DNA from: Parazoarcus communis SWub3 = DSM 12120
Lineage (GTDB): Bacteria > Pseudomonadota > Gammaproteobacteria > Burkholderiales > Rhodocyclaceae
Reading direction: 5' to 3'
DNA: 64,000 nt
Assembly: GCF_003226565.1 (NCBI RefSeq)
Contig: NZ_QKOE01000004.1
Span: 186,001 to 250,000 of the forward strand
Positions 36,288-45,574 of the stretch are shown here, one piece after another. The first letter of the stretch is position 1, and each line of letters begins with the position of its first letter. The position numbers and the translations under genes are program-made. The notes under the pieces are model-generated. The model ran no database searches. It saw only the letters and a program-made list of their open reading frames with translations, and had not been told where the DNA came from.

Positions 36288-39200
36288 ATGATGGCAACGA
36301 TTTCTGCTTCCAGTGCGATGGTCGAGTCCTTTCGCCAGGCTGTCTCGCATCACCAGGCAGGGCGCCTGGCCGAGGCCGAGAGCGCTTATCGCGACTTGCT
36401 GTCCAGTTGGCCCGGTCATCCAGGTGCCAGTCATAACCTGGGTTTGCTGCTGCTTGGCAAGGGGCTGCGGGAAGAGGGGCTTGCATTGTTGAGTGCGGCT
36501 TTCGACGGCGATCGACAGGTGGTGCAGTATGGTCTGAGCTATCTGGACGCCTTGCTGCATTTCGGTGATGTCGTGCGTGCGGCAGCCGTGCTGGCTGAGG
36601 CACGGGTGCGCGGTGTCGATGCCTCAGCCCTGGCGCCCAGGGCCGATCGCTTGCAGCAGTTGCAATCGCCCACCCCACAGTGGCCCACTGCAGAAGAGAC
36701 CCAGCGCCTGGTCGAGTTGTTCAACGCCGGACAGCATGGAGCGCTTGAGGCCCATGCTCGCACATTGACCGAGTGCTATCCGGGTTTTGCCACTGGCTGG
36801 AAGGCGCTGGGCCTGGCACTGCACGCGCTGGAGCGGCATGATGAGGCTGCGGAGGCGCTGCGGCGCTGTACGGAGCTCAGTCCGGATGATGCCGAGGCAC
36901 ACAACAATCTTGGTGCCGTGTTGCAGGCCGGCCGTCGTTTTCCGGAGGCAGAGGCGTGTTTTCGCCGTGCGCTGATCCTGCAGCCTGGTTTCGCCGGTGC
37001 GCAACGCAATCTGGCTGTTGCCCTGCGTGACCAGGGGCGCCATGCCGAAGCTGAAACCTGCTTGCGCAGCCTGCTCCAGGCCCATTCCGGTGATGCACTT
37101 CTGCATAGCAACCTGGGTTTGCTGTTTGCCGTGCAAGGCAGAATGCCGGAGGCGGAGGTCTGCTATCGGAAGGCGCTTGAAATCAAACCCGATTTTGCCG
37201 AGTGTATTGCCCAACTGGCAGATGTCCATCGCGAGCTGGGCAGGCTCACCGAGGCGGAGTCGGGCTTTAATCGGGCGCTGGCACTGGATCCGGCGCTGCC
37301 TGCAGCGTTCGAAGGCCTTGCCAATCTGGCGCTGGCCAGTGGGCAGCCAGGGCGGGCCGTGGAGGCCTACTCGCGGGCAATCGAGCTGGCACCGAACCGT
37401 CTGACTGCACATAGCAGCTTGTTGTTTGCGCTGAATTACGCCAGTGGCGCATATTCGGTCGAGGCGCTGACGATCGCGAGCGCCTACGGCGAGCGTCTTG
37501 CCACGCAGGTGCGACAGCGCTACGCGGCCTGGCTTTGTACTGCACAGCCCGCGCGACTCCGTGTAGGTTTCGTATCTGGCGACTTGCGGCAGCATCCGGT
37601 CGGATTCTTCCTGGAAGGGATTCTCCCGTTGCTGGATCGCGATCGTTTCGAGCTCATCGCCTTTCCTACCGTCGATACGTCTGACCTGTTGACGGAGCAG
37701 TTGCGCGCGAGCTTTGCTGCCTGGTGTCCCATCACCCGTCTGAGTGACGATGAGGCTGCGGCGCAGATTCACGCCTACGGCGTGCATCTGCTGATCGATC
37801 TGTCGGGTCATACCGCCCATCAACGTCTGGGGGTGTTTGCCCGTCGGCCTGCGCCTGTACAACTGAGTTGGCCAGGCTACTTTGCAACGACAGGGGTTGC
37901 GGAGATCGACTGGTTCCTCGCTGATGAGGTCACTGTCCCGTCCGAGTCACGACGCTATTTTGTGGAGCAGGTCTGGTACTTGCCGGAGACTCGTTTGTGC
38001 TTTACCCCGCCGATCGATGCCCCGGCGGTTTCCCCCCTGCCCATGTCCAGCCGGCCTGGGCCGACGCTGGGGTGTTTCCAGAACCTGAACAAGGTGACCG
38101 ACGACGTGTTGCGACTCTGGGCGCGGGTGCTGCAGGCGCTACCGGCGGCACGCCTGCGCCTGCAGTCGCACCAACTGCGGGAGGCCGAGGGTGTCGAGCG
38201 TATCCGGGTTCGTCTGTCGTCCTGCGGGATTGATCTGGACCGGGTCAGTCTTCACCCTGCCACCTCGCGCCTCGCATATCTGGCCGCGCATGCCGAAGTC
38301 GATTTCATCCTCGACACCTTCCCTTATACCGGCGGTACGACCAGCTGCGAAGCGTTATGGATGGGGGTGCCGACGCTGACCTTGCGCGGTGAGACACTGA
38401 TCGCACGGCAGGGGGCGAGCATCATGCAGGCCGCAGGATTGAGTGCGTGGGTGGCTGACAACCCGGATGACTATGTCGCCCGAGCGGTCCGTCTTGCTGC
38501 CGATCACATTGCGCTCGCACATCTGCGTGCAGGTATGCGGGCGCGTCTCGTGCAATGTGCCCTGTTCGATACGCCGCGGTTTACCCGGCAGCTGGAGGAT
38601 GCGCTGTGGGGAATGTGGCGCGAGGCGGGCTCGATCGCAAGGGTCCCGGGTTGCGAGCCACCCGTACTCGAATCATTGCAGGACGCGACGCCGTCCGAAC
38701 GGGACGACCATTACGATACCCAGCAGCTGGTCGAACTGTTCAAGGCGGACAAGCACGAGGCTTTGGTTGCCCATGCTCGAGCGCTGACGCAACGGCAGCC
38801 TGGACATGGTCTGGCCTGGAAAGTGATGGGTGTGGCCTTGAGGACGCTCGGGCGGCTGGATGAGGCGCTTGCCGCAATGGAGCAGGCGGTCGAGCGCCTG
38901 CCTGAAGATGTCGAGGCGCGTGGCAATCTGGGACTGGTGCTGTTCGACCTCGGACGCCATGCGCAGGCGGCAGAATGCCAGCGACAGGCGCTTGCACTGG
39001 ATCCGGCAGATCCCGACTCCATCGTCAATCTGGTCGCGGCCTTGTTTGCGCAGGGGCAGTTGGACGAAGCCCTGCAGGTCCTGCAGGATGGCGATCAGCG
39101 GATCCCGCGCAATTTCCAGATCAATCTGCGCCTGGCTGAGGTGTTCTGGCGACAGAACAGATTGTCCGAGGCCGAGACCCATCTGAAGATGGCCAGCGAG

Positions 39201-40772
39201 CTCAGTCTTAATGACCCGGAGGCACATTTCAAGCTGGGAACCTTGCTCTATGAGCAGCGACGCCATGGCGAAGCCGAACGGGTCTTGCGTTATGTGCTCA
39301 CCTTGAAACCCGATCACGCCCGCGCGCATGGCAACCTTGGGCTCATTCAGCAGGTGCAACACCGCTATGAGGCAGCGGAGCAACATTTCCGTGATGCGCT
39401 CGCGCTTGAGCCGGAGCTGGCTGCACTGCACAGCAATCTTGGTAGTGCATTGCTCAAGCAGGGACGCCTCATCGAGGCGCTGGCGTGCTTCCGACAAGCG
39501 CTGGTTTTGCGGCCTGACTGGGCGGTCGTGCATAGCAACATTCTGTTTACGCTCAACTACGTCGCAGAGGACTCACCGCAGACGCTGCTCGAGGAGGCAA
39601 AAGCCTTCGGTTGCCGCATTGCGGTGCCGGAAGCGCGCCGTCATGCGGACTGGCGGGTACAGGCCGAGCCGGCACGGTTGCGTGTCGGCTTTGTATCCGG
39701 CGATCTGTGCCAGCACCCGGTGGGCTACTTTCTCGAGGGTATCCTGCCGGCGCTCGATCGCAGCCGGCTGGAGCTGATTGCGTATCCGACCGGGGATCGC
39801 AGCGATGTCCTGACCGAGCAGCTGAAGGCCAGTTTCTCGGCCTGGCACCCTTTGAATGAACTGGATGACGATGCAGCCGCTGCCCGGATTCGCGATGATG
39901 GCGTGCATGTGTTGATCGATCTGTCGGGTCATACCGCCCTGAACCGGCTTGAGGTGTTTGCGCGCAAGCCCGCGCCGGTACAGGTCAGCTGGCCGGGCTA
40001 TTTCGCAACGACCGGTGTTGCCGAGATGGACTGGTTCATTGCCGACAGGGTGACCGTGCCGGAAACCCATCAAGGCTATTTCACCGAGCGGATCTGGTAT
40101 CTGCCGGATACCCGCTTGTGCTTCACGCCGCCCGTCGATGCGCCGCCCGTTGCGCCTTTACCCATGCTGCGGAAAGGAGCCCCTGTCCTCGGGTGTTTCC
40201 AGAATCTGACCAAGGTCAGCGACGCGGTATTGCGACTCTGGGCCAGGGTGCTCGATGCCGTTCCCCAGGCGACATTGCGATTCCAGGCGCTGCAGTTGTC
40301 CGAGCCCGCGGGCCAGGCAAAGCTTCATGATCGCTTGCTGGCTTGCGGGATCGAGCCGTCACGGGTCGAAATGCATCCCTCGTCGTCCCGTCGTGACTAT
40401 CTGGTTGCGCATGCTGAGGTTGATCTCATCCTCGATACCTTCCCCTTCACCGGCGGCACCACCACTTGTGAAGCCTTGTGGATGGGGGTACCGACCCTGA
40501 CCCTGGCTGGTGACACGCTGATTGCCCGGCAGGGTGCGAGCATCATGCAGGCTGCCGGCTTGAGCGACTGGGTGCTTGAGTCCCACGATGCCTATGTCGA
40601 ACGTGCGGTGGCCCTGCTGGCCGCGCCCGCCGAACTTGCCAGCTTGCGAAGCGGTCTGCGCGAACGCCTGTTGCGTACCGCTTTGTTTGATACCCCGCGC
40701 TTTGCCCGCCACCTTGAAGAGGTCCTGTGGGGCATGTGGCGGCATTTCACCTTCTCCGAGATCAAGGAGTAA
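36288..40772 (+). CDS. Double TPR-GT41 protein (two O-GlcNAc-transferase-like modules)
   Basis: 1494 residues containing two complete copies of a TPR array plus a GT41 (OGT/SPINDLY-type) domain. Module 1: TPRs about 8-415, GT41 about 422-770 (GDLRQHPVGFFLEGILP, APVQLSWPGYFATTGVAEID, GCFQNLNKVTDDVL, DTFPYTGGTTSCEALWMGVP). Module 2: TPRs about 805-1110, GT41 about 1127-1485 with the same motifs (GDLCQHPVGYF, APVQVSWPGYFATTGVAEMD, DTFPFTGGTTTCEALWMGVP). The HP histidine, the FQN-x-x-K lysine and the TGG loop used for UDP-sugar binding are kept in both, so both may be active. GT41 enzymes add GlcNAc or related sugars to Ser/Thr of proteins in the cytoplasm. A third module follows 6 bp downstream. 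Flagellins or cytoplasmic proteins are possible targets. Confidence 0.85.
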   Translation: MMATISASSAMVESFRQAVSHHQAGRLAEAESAYRDLLSSWPGHPGASHNLGLLLLGKGLREEGLALLSAAFDGDRQVVQYGLSYLDALLHFGDVVRAAAVLAEARVRGVDASALAPRADRLQQLQSPTPQWPTAEETQRLVELFNAGQHGALEAHARTLTECYPGFATGWKALGLALHALERHDEAAEALRRCTELSPDDAEAHNNLGAVLQAGRRFPEAEACFRRALILQPGFAGAQRNLAVALRDQGRHAEAETCLRSLLQAHSGDALLHSNLGLLFAVQGRMPEAEVCYRKALEIKPDFAECIAQLADVHRELGRLTEAESGFNRALALDPALPAAFEGLANLALASGQPGRAVEAYSRAIELAPNRLTAHSSLLFALNYASGAYSVEALTIASAYGERLATQVRQRYAAWLCTAQPARLRVGFVSGDLRQHPVGFFLEGILPLLDRDRFELIAFPTVDTSDLLTEQLRASFAAWCPITRLSDDEAAAQIHAYGVHLLIDLSGHTAHQRLGVFARRPAPVQLSWPGYFATTGVAEIDWFLADEVTVPSESRRYFVEQVWYLPETRLCFTPPIDAPAVSPLPMSSRPGPTLGCFQNLNKVTDDVLRLWARVLQALPAARLRLQSHQLREAEGVERIRVRLSSCGIDLDRVSLHPATSRLAYLAAHAEVDFILDTFPYTGGTTSCEALWMGVPTLTLRGETLIARQGASIMQAAGLSAWVADNPDDYVARAVRLAADHIALAHLRAGMRARLVQCALFDTPRFTRQLEDALWGMWREAGSIARVPGCEPPVLESLQDATPSERDDHYDTQQLVELFKADKHEALVAHARALTQRQPGHGLAWKVMGVALRTLGRLDEALAAMEQAVERLPEDVEARGNLGLVLFDLGRHAQAAECQRQALALDPADPDSIVNLVAALFAQGQLDEALQVLQDGDQRIPRNFQINLRLAEVFWRQNRLSEAETHLKMASELSLNDPEAHFKLGTLLYEQRRHGEAERVLRYVLTLKPDHARAHGNLGLIQQVQHRYEAAEQHFRDALALEPELAALHSNLGSALLKQGRLIEALACFRQALVLRPDWAVVHSNILFTLNYVAEDSPQTLLEEAKAFGCRIAVPEARRHADWRVQAEPARLRVGFVSGDLCQHPVGYFLEGILPALDRSRLELIAYPTGDRSDVLTEQLKASFSAWHPLNELDDDAAAARIRDDGVHVLIDLSGHTALNRLEVFARKPAPVQVSWPGYFATTGVAEMDWFIADRVTVPETHQGYFTERIWYLPDTRLCFTPPVDAPPVAPLPMLRKGAPVLGCFQNLTKVSDAVLRLWARVLDAVPQATLRFQALQLSEPAGQAKLHDRLLACGIEPSRVEMHPSSSRRDYLVAHAEVDLILDTFPFTGGTTTCEALWMGVPTLTLAGDTLIARQGASIMQAAGLSDWVLESHDAYVERAVALLAAPAELASLRSGLRERLLRTALFDTPRFARHLEEVLWGMWRHFTFSEIKE

Positions 40773-40778
40773 TCCCAG

Positions 40779-42887
40779 ATGTCCTCTTCCGAATTTGTTA
40801 CCGCGCTTCAGGGGCGCGGCCCCACTGCCGCCGATGATCAGGCGCTGATTGCGCTGTTCTCGGCTGGCAACATGCAGGCCTTGCTCGAGCAAGCCGGTGC
40901 TTGGGTGATGGCCCATCCGGGCTATGCGTTTGGCTGGAAGGCACAGGGGCTGGCCTTGCTGAATCTGCAGCGTCCGGATGAGGCTGCGCAGGCCCTGCGC
41001 CGGGCGCTCGATCTGCAGCCTGACGATGCCGAAGGCTGGGCGAATCTCGGCATCCTGCTACAGGAAAGCGGCAAGCTGCCCGAAGCGGAAGACGCGCTCA
41101 GACGGGCACTTGCCGTCGATTCGCAACTGGCCGCAGCGCACGGCGCACTCGGCGTGCTGTTGTCGCGTGAGGGACGGGATGATGAGGCAGAAGCCGTCCT
41201 GCGCCAGGCGTTGTCACTGCAGCCCCAGTTGCCGAGGGTCAATGGCGCCTTGGGCGAGATCCTGGCGCGCCGGGGGCAGTTTGCCGATGCCGAACAAAGC
41301 TTCAAGCAGGAGTTGGCGCTGGAACCGGGTAATCCGGCGTTGATCAACCAGATTGGCCGTCTGATCCTGCGGCAGCGGCGACTGGGCGATGCGGTGGCAG
41401 TATTCCGCTACCTTGTCGAGCTTGCACCGGACTTTGTCGAGGGGCACAACAACCTGGGCGTCGTGCTTCAGCAGGCTGGCCATCTGACGGGGGCGGAAGA
41501 GGCTTTTCGCAACGCGCTGTCCTTGCGTGCCGACAGTGCGGAGATCTACAGCAACCTCGGTAACGTATTGCAGCGCCAGGGACGTTTCATCGAGGCACAA
41601 AGTGCTTACCGGCGTGCGTTGGCACTGAACCCAAGGTTCTACGACGCCCACAGTAATCTGGTGGGCGCGATGAACGAATGCGAAAACGTGACCCCGCAGA
41701 TGCGACTCAACGAAGCCCTGCGGTATGGCGAGAATCTTGCGCGCAATGTCGCTCACCGTTACTCGGAGTGGATCTGTCCGGAACAGCCTGTCCGCCTGCG
41801 GGTCGGCCTGGTGTCCGGTGACCTGCGTACCCATCCGGTGGCCTATTTCACGTTGGGGGTGTTGCGCGCGCTGGATCGATCCCGTGTGGAGGTCTTTGCC
41901 TACCCCAGTACGCTCGAGGCCGATGCAATGACAGCGGAGATCAGGGCTGCATGCGACCACTGGACACCGATCGCGGGATTGTCTGATCAGGCCGCAGCAG
42001 ATCGGATCCATGCCGATGGCGTTCATGTGCTGATCGACATGTCCGGACACACGGCGGACAACCGCCTGCCGGTGTTCGCGTCACGCCCGGCACCGGTACA
42101 ACTGAGCTGGCCGGGCTATTTTGCGACAACCGGGGTAGCGGAAATCGACTGGTTCCTGGCCGATGCGATCAGTGTTCCGCCTCAGCAGGCAGGCCAGTTT
42201 GTCGAGCGTATTCATTACCTGCCTGATACCCGTTTGTGCTTCACCCCGCCGCCGCAGGCCCCCGATGTTGTGCCGCCTCCACTGCTGCAACGTGGACGGC
42301 CGACATTCGGCTGTTTCCAGAACCTGTCCAAGCTCAATGATGCCGTGCTGAGCCTGTGGGCGAGGGTGCTGGTGGCCGTGCCGCAGTCCCGCTTGCGTGT
42401 CCAGAGCCGTCAACTTGACGAACCGGAGAGCCGTCAGCGTCTGATGCAGCGGATGCAGGCCTGTGGCCTGGACCTTGCGAATGTCGATCTGTATGGCGGC
42501 CTGAGCCGGGAGGACTATCTGGCTGCGTATGCCGAAGTAGACGTGGTATTGGACACCTTTCCCTACACCGGCGGCACGACGACCTGTGAGGCGCTGTGGA
42601 TGGGGGTGCCGACCCTCACCGTCGTGGGCGACTCGCTGATTGCCCGTCAGGGTGCCAGTCTGATGTCGGCAGCCGGCTTGCCCGAATGGGTCTGCGAGAC
42701 CGCCGATGACTACGTCGCCAAGGCGGTGGAAGTGGTTTCGGACCCTGGACATCTGGCGGAACTGCGCGCGGGTTTGCGGGCGCGGGTGAGCGCCTCGGCA
42801 CTGTGCGATGCACCGCGCTTTGCCCGCCAACTCGAAGCAGCATTGTGGAGCATGTGGTCGCAACGCGATGCCGTTGGCAAGCGTTGA
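40779..42887 (+). CDS. TPR-GT41 glycosyltransferase (single module)
   Basis: 702 residues: an N-terminal TPR array (about 45-310, e.g. DEAAQALRRALDLQPDDAEG) and a GT41 domain from about residue 335 (GDLRTHPVAYFTLGVL, APVQLSWPGYFATTGVAEID, GCFQNLSKLNDAVL, DTFPYTGGTTTCEALWMGVP). It starts 6 bp after the double-module gene, whose modules it resembles throughout, so the three modules most likely arose by tandem duplication. Key residues are intact. Function as for the upstream gene: protein O-glycosyltransferase, target unknown. Confidence 0.88.
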   Translation: MSSSEFVTALQGRGPTAADDQALIALFSAGNMQALLEQAGAWVMAHPGYAFGWKAQGLALLNLQRPDEAAQALRRALDLQPDDAEGWANLGILLQESGKLPEAEDALRRALAVDSQLAAAHGALGVLLSREGRDDEAEAVLRQALSLQPQLPRVNGALGEILARRGQFADAEQSFKQELALEPGNPALINQIGRLILRQRRLGDAVAVFRYLVELAPDFVEGHNNLGVVLQQAGHLTGAEEAFRNALSLRADSAEIYSNLGNVLQRQGRFIEAQSAYRRALALNPRFYDAHSNLVGAMNECENVTPQMRLNEALRYGENLARNVAHRYSEWICPEQPVRLRVGLVSGDLRTHPVAYFTLGVLRALDRSRVEVFAYPSTLEADAMTAEIRAACDHWTPIAGLSDQAAADRIHADGVHVLIDMSGHTADNRLPVFASRPAPVQLSWPGYFATTGVAEIDWFLADAISVPPQQAGQFVERIHYLPDTRLCFTPPPQAPDVVPPPLLQRGRPTFGCFQNLSKLNDAVLSLWARVLVAVPQSRLRVQSRQLDEPESRQRLMQRMQACGLDLANVDLYGGLSREDYLAAYAEVDVVLDTFPYTGGTTTCEALWMGVPTLTVVGDSLIARQGASLMSAAGLPEWVCETADDYVAKAVEVVSDPGHLAELRAGLRARVSASALCDAPRFARQLEAALWSMWSQRDAVGKR

Positions 42888-42952
42888 GCCCTCGTTTGGC
42901 GGTAATGGGTGGACCTGAACTTGATATGGACGGCTGACGCCGGACGGGAGAC

Positions 42953-43564
42953 ATGATGAGCAATACCAAGACATTCCTGCATGTGGGCTGCGGGCCCCAA
43001 CGCAAGGCGGGTACGACCCGGGGCTTCAACACCGACGAATGGGTTGAACTGCGTCTGGATATCGATGAATCGGTCTCGCCAGATATTGTCGGCACCATGA
43101 CCGATATGTCGGCGGTGCCCAGTGAGTCCGTGGACGCGGTCTTTTCCAGTCATAACATCGAGCATCTCTATGCGCACGAGGTGCCCGTCGCGCTGGCCGA
43201 GTTCATGCGGGTATTGAAACCGGACGGCATCGCCGTGATCACCTGCCCGGACCTGCGTTCGGTCTGCGCACTGGTCGCCGAGAACAAGCTCATCGAAGCC
43301 GCTTATGTGTCGCCTGCGGGGCCCATCACGCCGCTCGACATGCTCTATGGGCTGCGTTCCTCGATGGCACAGGGCAATCTGTTCATGGCCCACCGCTGCG
43401 GATTTACCGAAGATGTACTGAGCGGAACCCTGTATGGCGCCGGGTTCAAGATTGTTGCCACGATCAGCCGGCCGGCTGCCTTCGACCTTTGGGCAGTGGC
43501 CAGCAAGAGTCCGCGCAGCGAGGCCGAAATGCGCGACCTGGCAGCCATGCATTTTGTCCGCTGA
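42953..43564 (+). CDS. Class I SAM-dependent methyltransferase
   Basis: 203 residues. Motif I appears as FLHVGCGPQRK near residue 8, then an acidic strand (ELRLDIDESVSPDIVG) and SVDAVFSSHNIEHLYAHE with VLKPDGIAVITCPDL, typical of Methyltransf_11-like proteins. No signal peptide. It is the last plus-strand gene of the accessory block, 65 bp after the third GT41 module, so glycan or sugar methylation is a reasonable guess. The exact substrate is unknown. Confidence 0.85.
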   Translation: MMSNTKTFLHVGCGPQRKAGTTRGFNTDEWVELRLDIDESVSPDIVGTMTDMSAVPSESVDAVFSSHNIEHLYAHEVPVALAEFMRVLKPDGIAVITCPDLRSVCALVAENKLIEAAYVSPAGPITPLDMLYGLRSSMAQGNLFMAHRCGFTEDVLSGTLYGAGFKIVATISRPAAFDLWAVASKSPRSEAEMRDLAAMHFVR

Positions 43565-43590
43565 GCTTCCTTGGAGCGCGATTCTCGAAC

Positions 43591-43617
43591 CGGGTTGCCA
43601 GTCGTTTTGGCAGCCCG
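43591..43617. terminator. Bidirectional hairpin between convergent methyltransferase and DUF4402 genes
   Basis: CGGGTTGCCA (43591-43600) pairs with TGGCAGCCCG (43608-43617) with one G-U pair. It lies in the 62-bp gap between convergent genes and is followed on the plus strand by CTTTACCCTT. A shared terminator is likely. Confidence 0.6.
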
Positions 43618-43626
43618 CTTTACCCT

Positions 43627-44616
43627 TCAGTAGCTGACGGTCAGGGTATAGCTGCCCCGGTATTCTCCATCCGCATAGCCTTGGCTGGTGGTTTCGGTTT
43701 CGAGGCTGGCGCCGACCGAGATCGACAGCGCACCCAGTGCATTGGTCTGTGCCGGTGAGGCGGGAAAGGTGGTGAAGTCCTTGACCACGAAGCGCGCGCT
43801 GGCCAGGCCGAGCGTGGTATGGGTCATGAAGATGCTGCCTGTCTGTACGTTGATGTTGATCGACGTATTGGGCGCCGCACTACTGAGCTGAAACTTGCCA
43901 GCCTGGGCACCGGTGAGCGCCAGCAGGCGTGCGCCGCCGGTGCTGACGCTGCTCAGGCTGCCATTGGGGCTGAGCGTGAGGCGAGCGGTGCCGCCCGCCG
44001 TGGGGAAGGCCGCAACCGTACCGAACGAGAGCGCCTGCTCTTCGGTCAGGGTCAGGGTAGATTGCACTTGCGCTGAGACATCCAGTTGCTCGATGAAGGT
44101 CAGGAATCCGCCTTCACTTTCCGACCAGTACGAAACACGCAATTGCGCACCACCCGTGTAAGGCGCATCGCCATAGGGTGTTCCACTGCCGCTACTTTGC
44201 AGGCGTGCGCCGAGTTTTAGCTCGGCTTCTCCAGTCAGGTTGCTGACCAGCGTCTCCGGGTGTTCCCATGCGGTCACCCGAAAAAATTCCGGCAGGCCAA
44301 AGCCGCCCTCGCTGAGTTGGGCGTCATCGATCTCGAAGCGCAGGATCACGCCGGGGGGGAAGCCGCTGAGGCGATACTCGCCTCGCGCTGCGCCCGAAAT
44401 CGCGATCATCTCGCCGGAGCTTGTCAGTCCTCCCGCAGGGGACAAGCGGAGTGCAGATACGGTGGCGTTGTGACGAATTGCAAACAGGCCGAAATTCAGG
44501 GGAGTCACCGTTTCGATGGCCGGCGCTGCAAGCAACAGGTGCGGATACAAGCACACAGCGGCCAGCAGGCTTGCTAGTGCTGAGCGGGTGTAATGGGCGC
44601 TGAGTATCCGAAGCAT
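43627..44616 (-). CDS. Two-domain DUF4402 protein, possible tip or adaptor subunit
   Basis: 329 residues. A signal peptide (to about residue 30) precedes two tandem DUF4402-like domains. Domain 1 is about 33-165 (VTPLNFGLFAIRHNATVSAL, ISGAARGEYRLSGFPPG). Domain 2 is about 185-329 (LTLTEEQALSFGTVAAFPTA, LTGAQAGKFQLSSAAPNTSI), ending in YRGSYTLTVSY. DUF4402 proteins are secreted beta-rich proteins found with chaperone-usher type genes. It lies downstream of the single-domain pilin-like gene, beyond a strong terminator and with a weak ribosome-binding site, so lower expression is expected. That suits a tip/adhesin or assembly-base subunit. Confidence 0.7.
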   Translation of the reverse strand: MLRILSAHYTRSALASLLAAVCLYPHLLLAAPAIETVTPLNFGLFAIRHNATVSALRLSPAGGLTSSGEMIAISGAARGEYRLSGFPPGVILRFEIDDAQLSEGGFGLPEFFRVTAWEHPETLVSNLTGEAELKLGARLQSSGSGTPYGDAPYTGGAQLRVSYWSESEGGFLTFIEQLDVSAQVQSTLTLTEEQALSFGTVAAFPTAGGTARLTLSPNGSLSSVSTGGARLLALTGAQAGKFQLSSAAPNTSININVQTGSIFMTHTTLGLASARFVVKDFTTFPASPAQTNALGALSISVGASLETETTSQGYADGEYRGSYTLTVSY

Positions 44617-44660
44617 GGAAGCCCGTGGTGTTTGACAGTAGGAGTGATAATACCGTCTGG

Positions 44661-44693
44661 AAAAAAAACAGGCAGGGGATTGTCCCCTGCCTG
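44661..44693 (-). terminator. Intrinsic terminator after the DUF4402 pilin-like gene
   Basis: On the minus strand an 11-bp perfect stem (CAGGCAGGGGA / TCCCCTGCCTG, loop CAA) is followed by eight T residues. It lies 29 bp after the pilin-like stop and before the two-domain gene. This is the strongest rho-independent terminator in the window and would make the downstream gene depend on read-through. Confidence 0.92.
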
Positions 44694-44721
44694 CTGAGCT
44701 TGAAGCTGGCGAAACGCGAAC

Positions 44722-45396
44722 TTAGTAAGCTGCAGTGACTTCGAAGCTGCCGGTGTAGGTGGCGTCTTCGTACGCAATCCGCGAGCCACCGGCAACGTCG
44801 GTAACCAGGGTCGCGCCGATACCGAACGAGATGCTGGTCTGACCGAAGGCCGGGGTGATGGTGCATACGTTGCTTGAGCTGCAGTTGCCGCTGGTCGAGC
44901 CACCACTTGCTGCACCGGCACGGAAGTTACCCAGGTAGAAGCGAGCTGCCAGGGGGTCGCCGAGGCGCACTTCCACCGCGTTGGACGAACCCTGCTCGGC
45001 GAGAAGCTGGGCAACACTGCCTGCAATGGTGCCAGTTGCTTCGAGAGAAGCAAATGTTGCGGTGGGCAGCGTGATCTTCACCGGGGTCGTGCCGCCGACG
45101 GCGACGCTACCACGGGCTGCCTGCTGGCCACCTAGCGTCAGCAGCGTGAGGGTGGTCGCGCCCGAGCCCTGGACCGTGCCGTAGGTGCCGGCAGGTGCCA
45201 GATCGACATACTTGTATGCGGATGCTGCAGCCGCAGTCGCGAAAAGGGTACCAAGGTTCAGATCCTGAACCTTGGTCACGGTCAGGGTGTTTTGCACCGT
45301 GGCAGTGACGTCGAACGTGGTCTGGGCAGAAACACCACCCGCCACACCGAGGATGGCGACGGCAGCCGCAGCCTTGGGAAGGATGTTGGAACTCAT
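44722..45396 (-). CDS. DUF4402 pilin-like exported protein
   Basis: 224 residues. Sec signal peptide (ILPKAAAAVAILGVAGGVSA, cleavage before QTTFDV), then one DUF4402 domain: VTATVQNTLTVTKVQDLNLG at the start, Thr/Gly/Ala-rich beta strands, one Cys pair (GNCSSSNVC) and a C-terminal YTGSFEVTAAY strand resembling the last strand of pilins. Good ribosome-binding site (CAGGAG). A sigma-28 promoter lies about 180 bp upstream and a strong terminator follows, so it is probably an abundant single-gene transcript of the late flagellar class. It is the candidate major subunit of a chaperone-usher-like filament. Confidence 0.75.
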   Translation of the reverse strand: MSSNILPKAAAAVAILGVAGGVSAQTTFDVTATVQNTLTVTKVQDLNLGTLFATAAAASAYKYVDLAPAGTYGTVQGSGATTLTLLTLGGQQAARGSVAVGGTTPVKITLPTATFASLEATGTIAGSVAQLLAEQGSSNAVEVRLGDPLAARFYLGNFRAGAASGGSTSGNCSSSNVCTITPAFGQTSISFGIGATLVTDVAGGSRIAYEDATYTGSFEVTAAY

Positions 45397-45574
45397 GTGA
45401 ATCTCCTGATTTAGTCAAGTGGTACTGCTAACAACGGCCGGCGTAAAACAATCTTGACCAACCCCGATGCCGTTACCATCAGGCTTACCTGCCTTCTCGC
45501 TCATCCCCGGTTCCTGTGGTCGGAAGGGGCCGGGAAACACTTCTGGGCAATAAGGAAGACCCTTGGTATGCAGG

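Noticed and set aside
36288-40772. The double-module GT41 gene as a sequencing fusion of two genes
   Set aside because: The linker between modules (about residues 770-805) is in frame and the two modules differ clearly in sequence, so a collapsed or duplicated assembly is unlikely, though not excluded.
45397-45574. Possible riboswitch in the pilin-like leader
   Set aside because: Small hairpins are present but none of the known riboswitch cores (c-di-GMP, cobalamin, glycine, others I know) fit; kept only as an unassigned leader.
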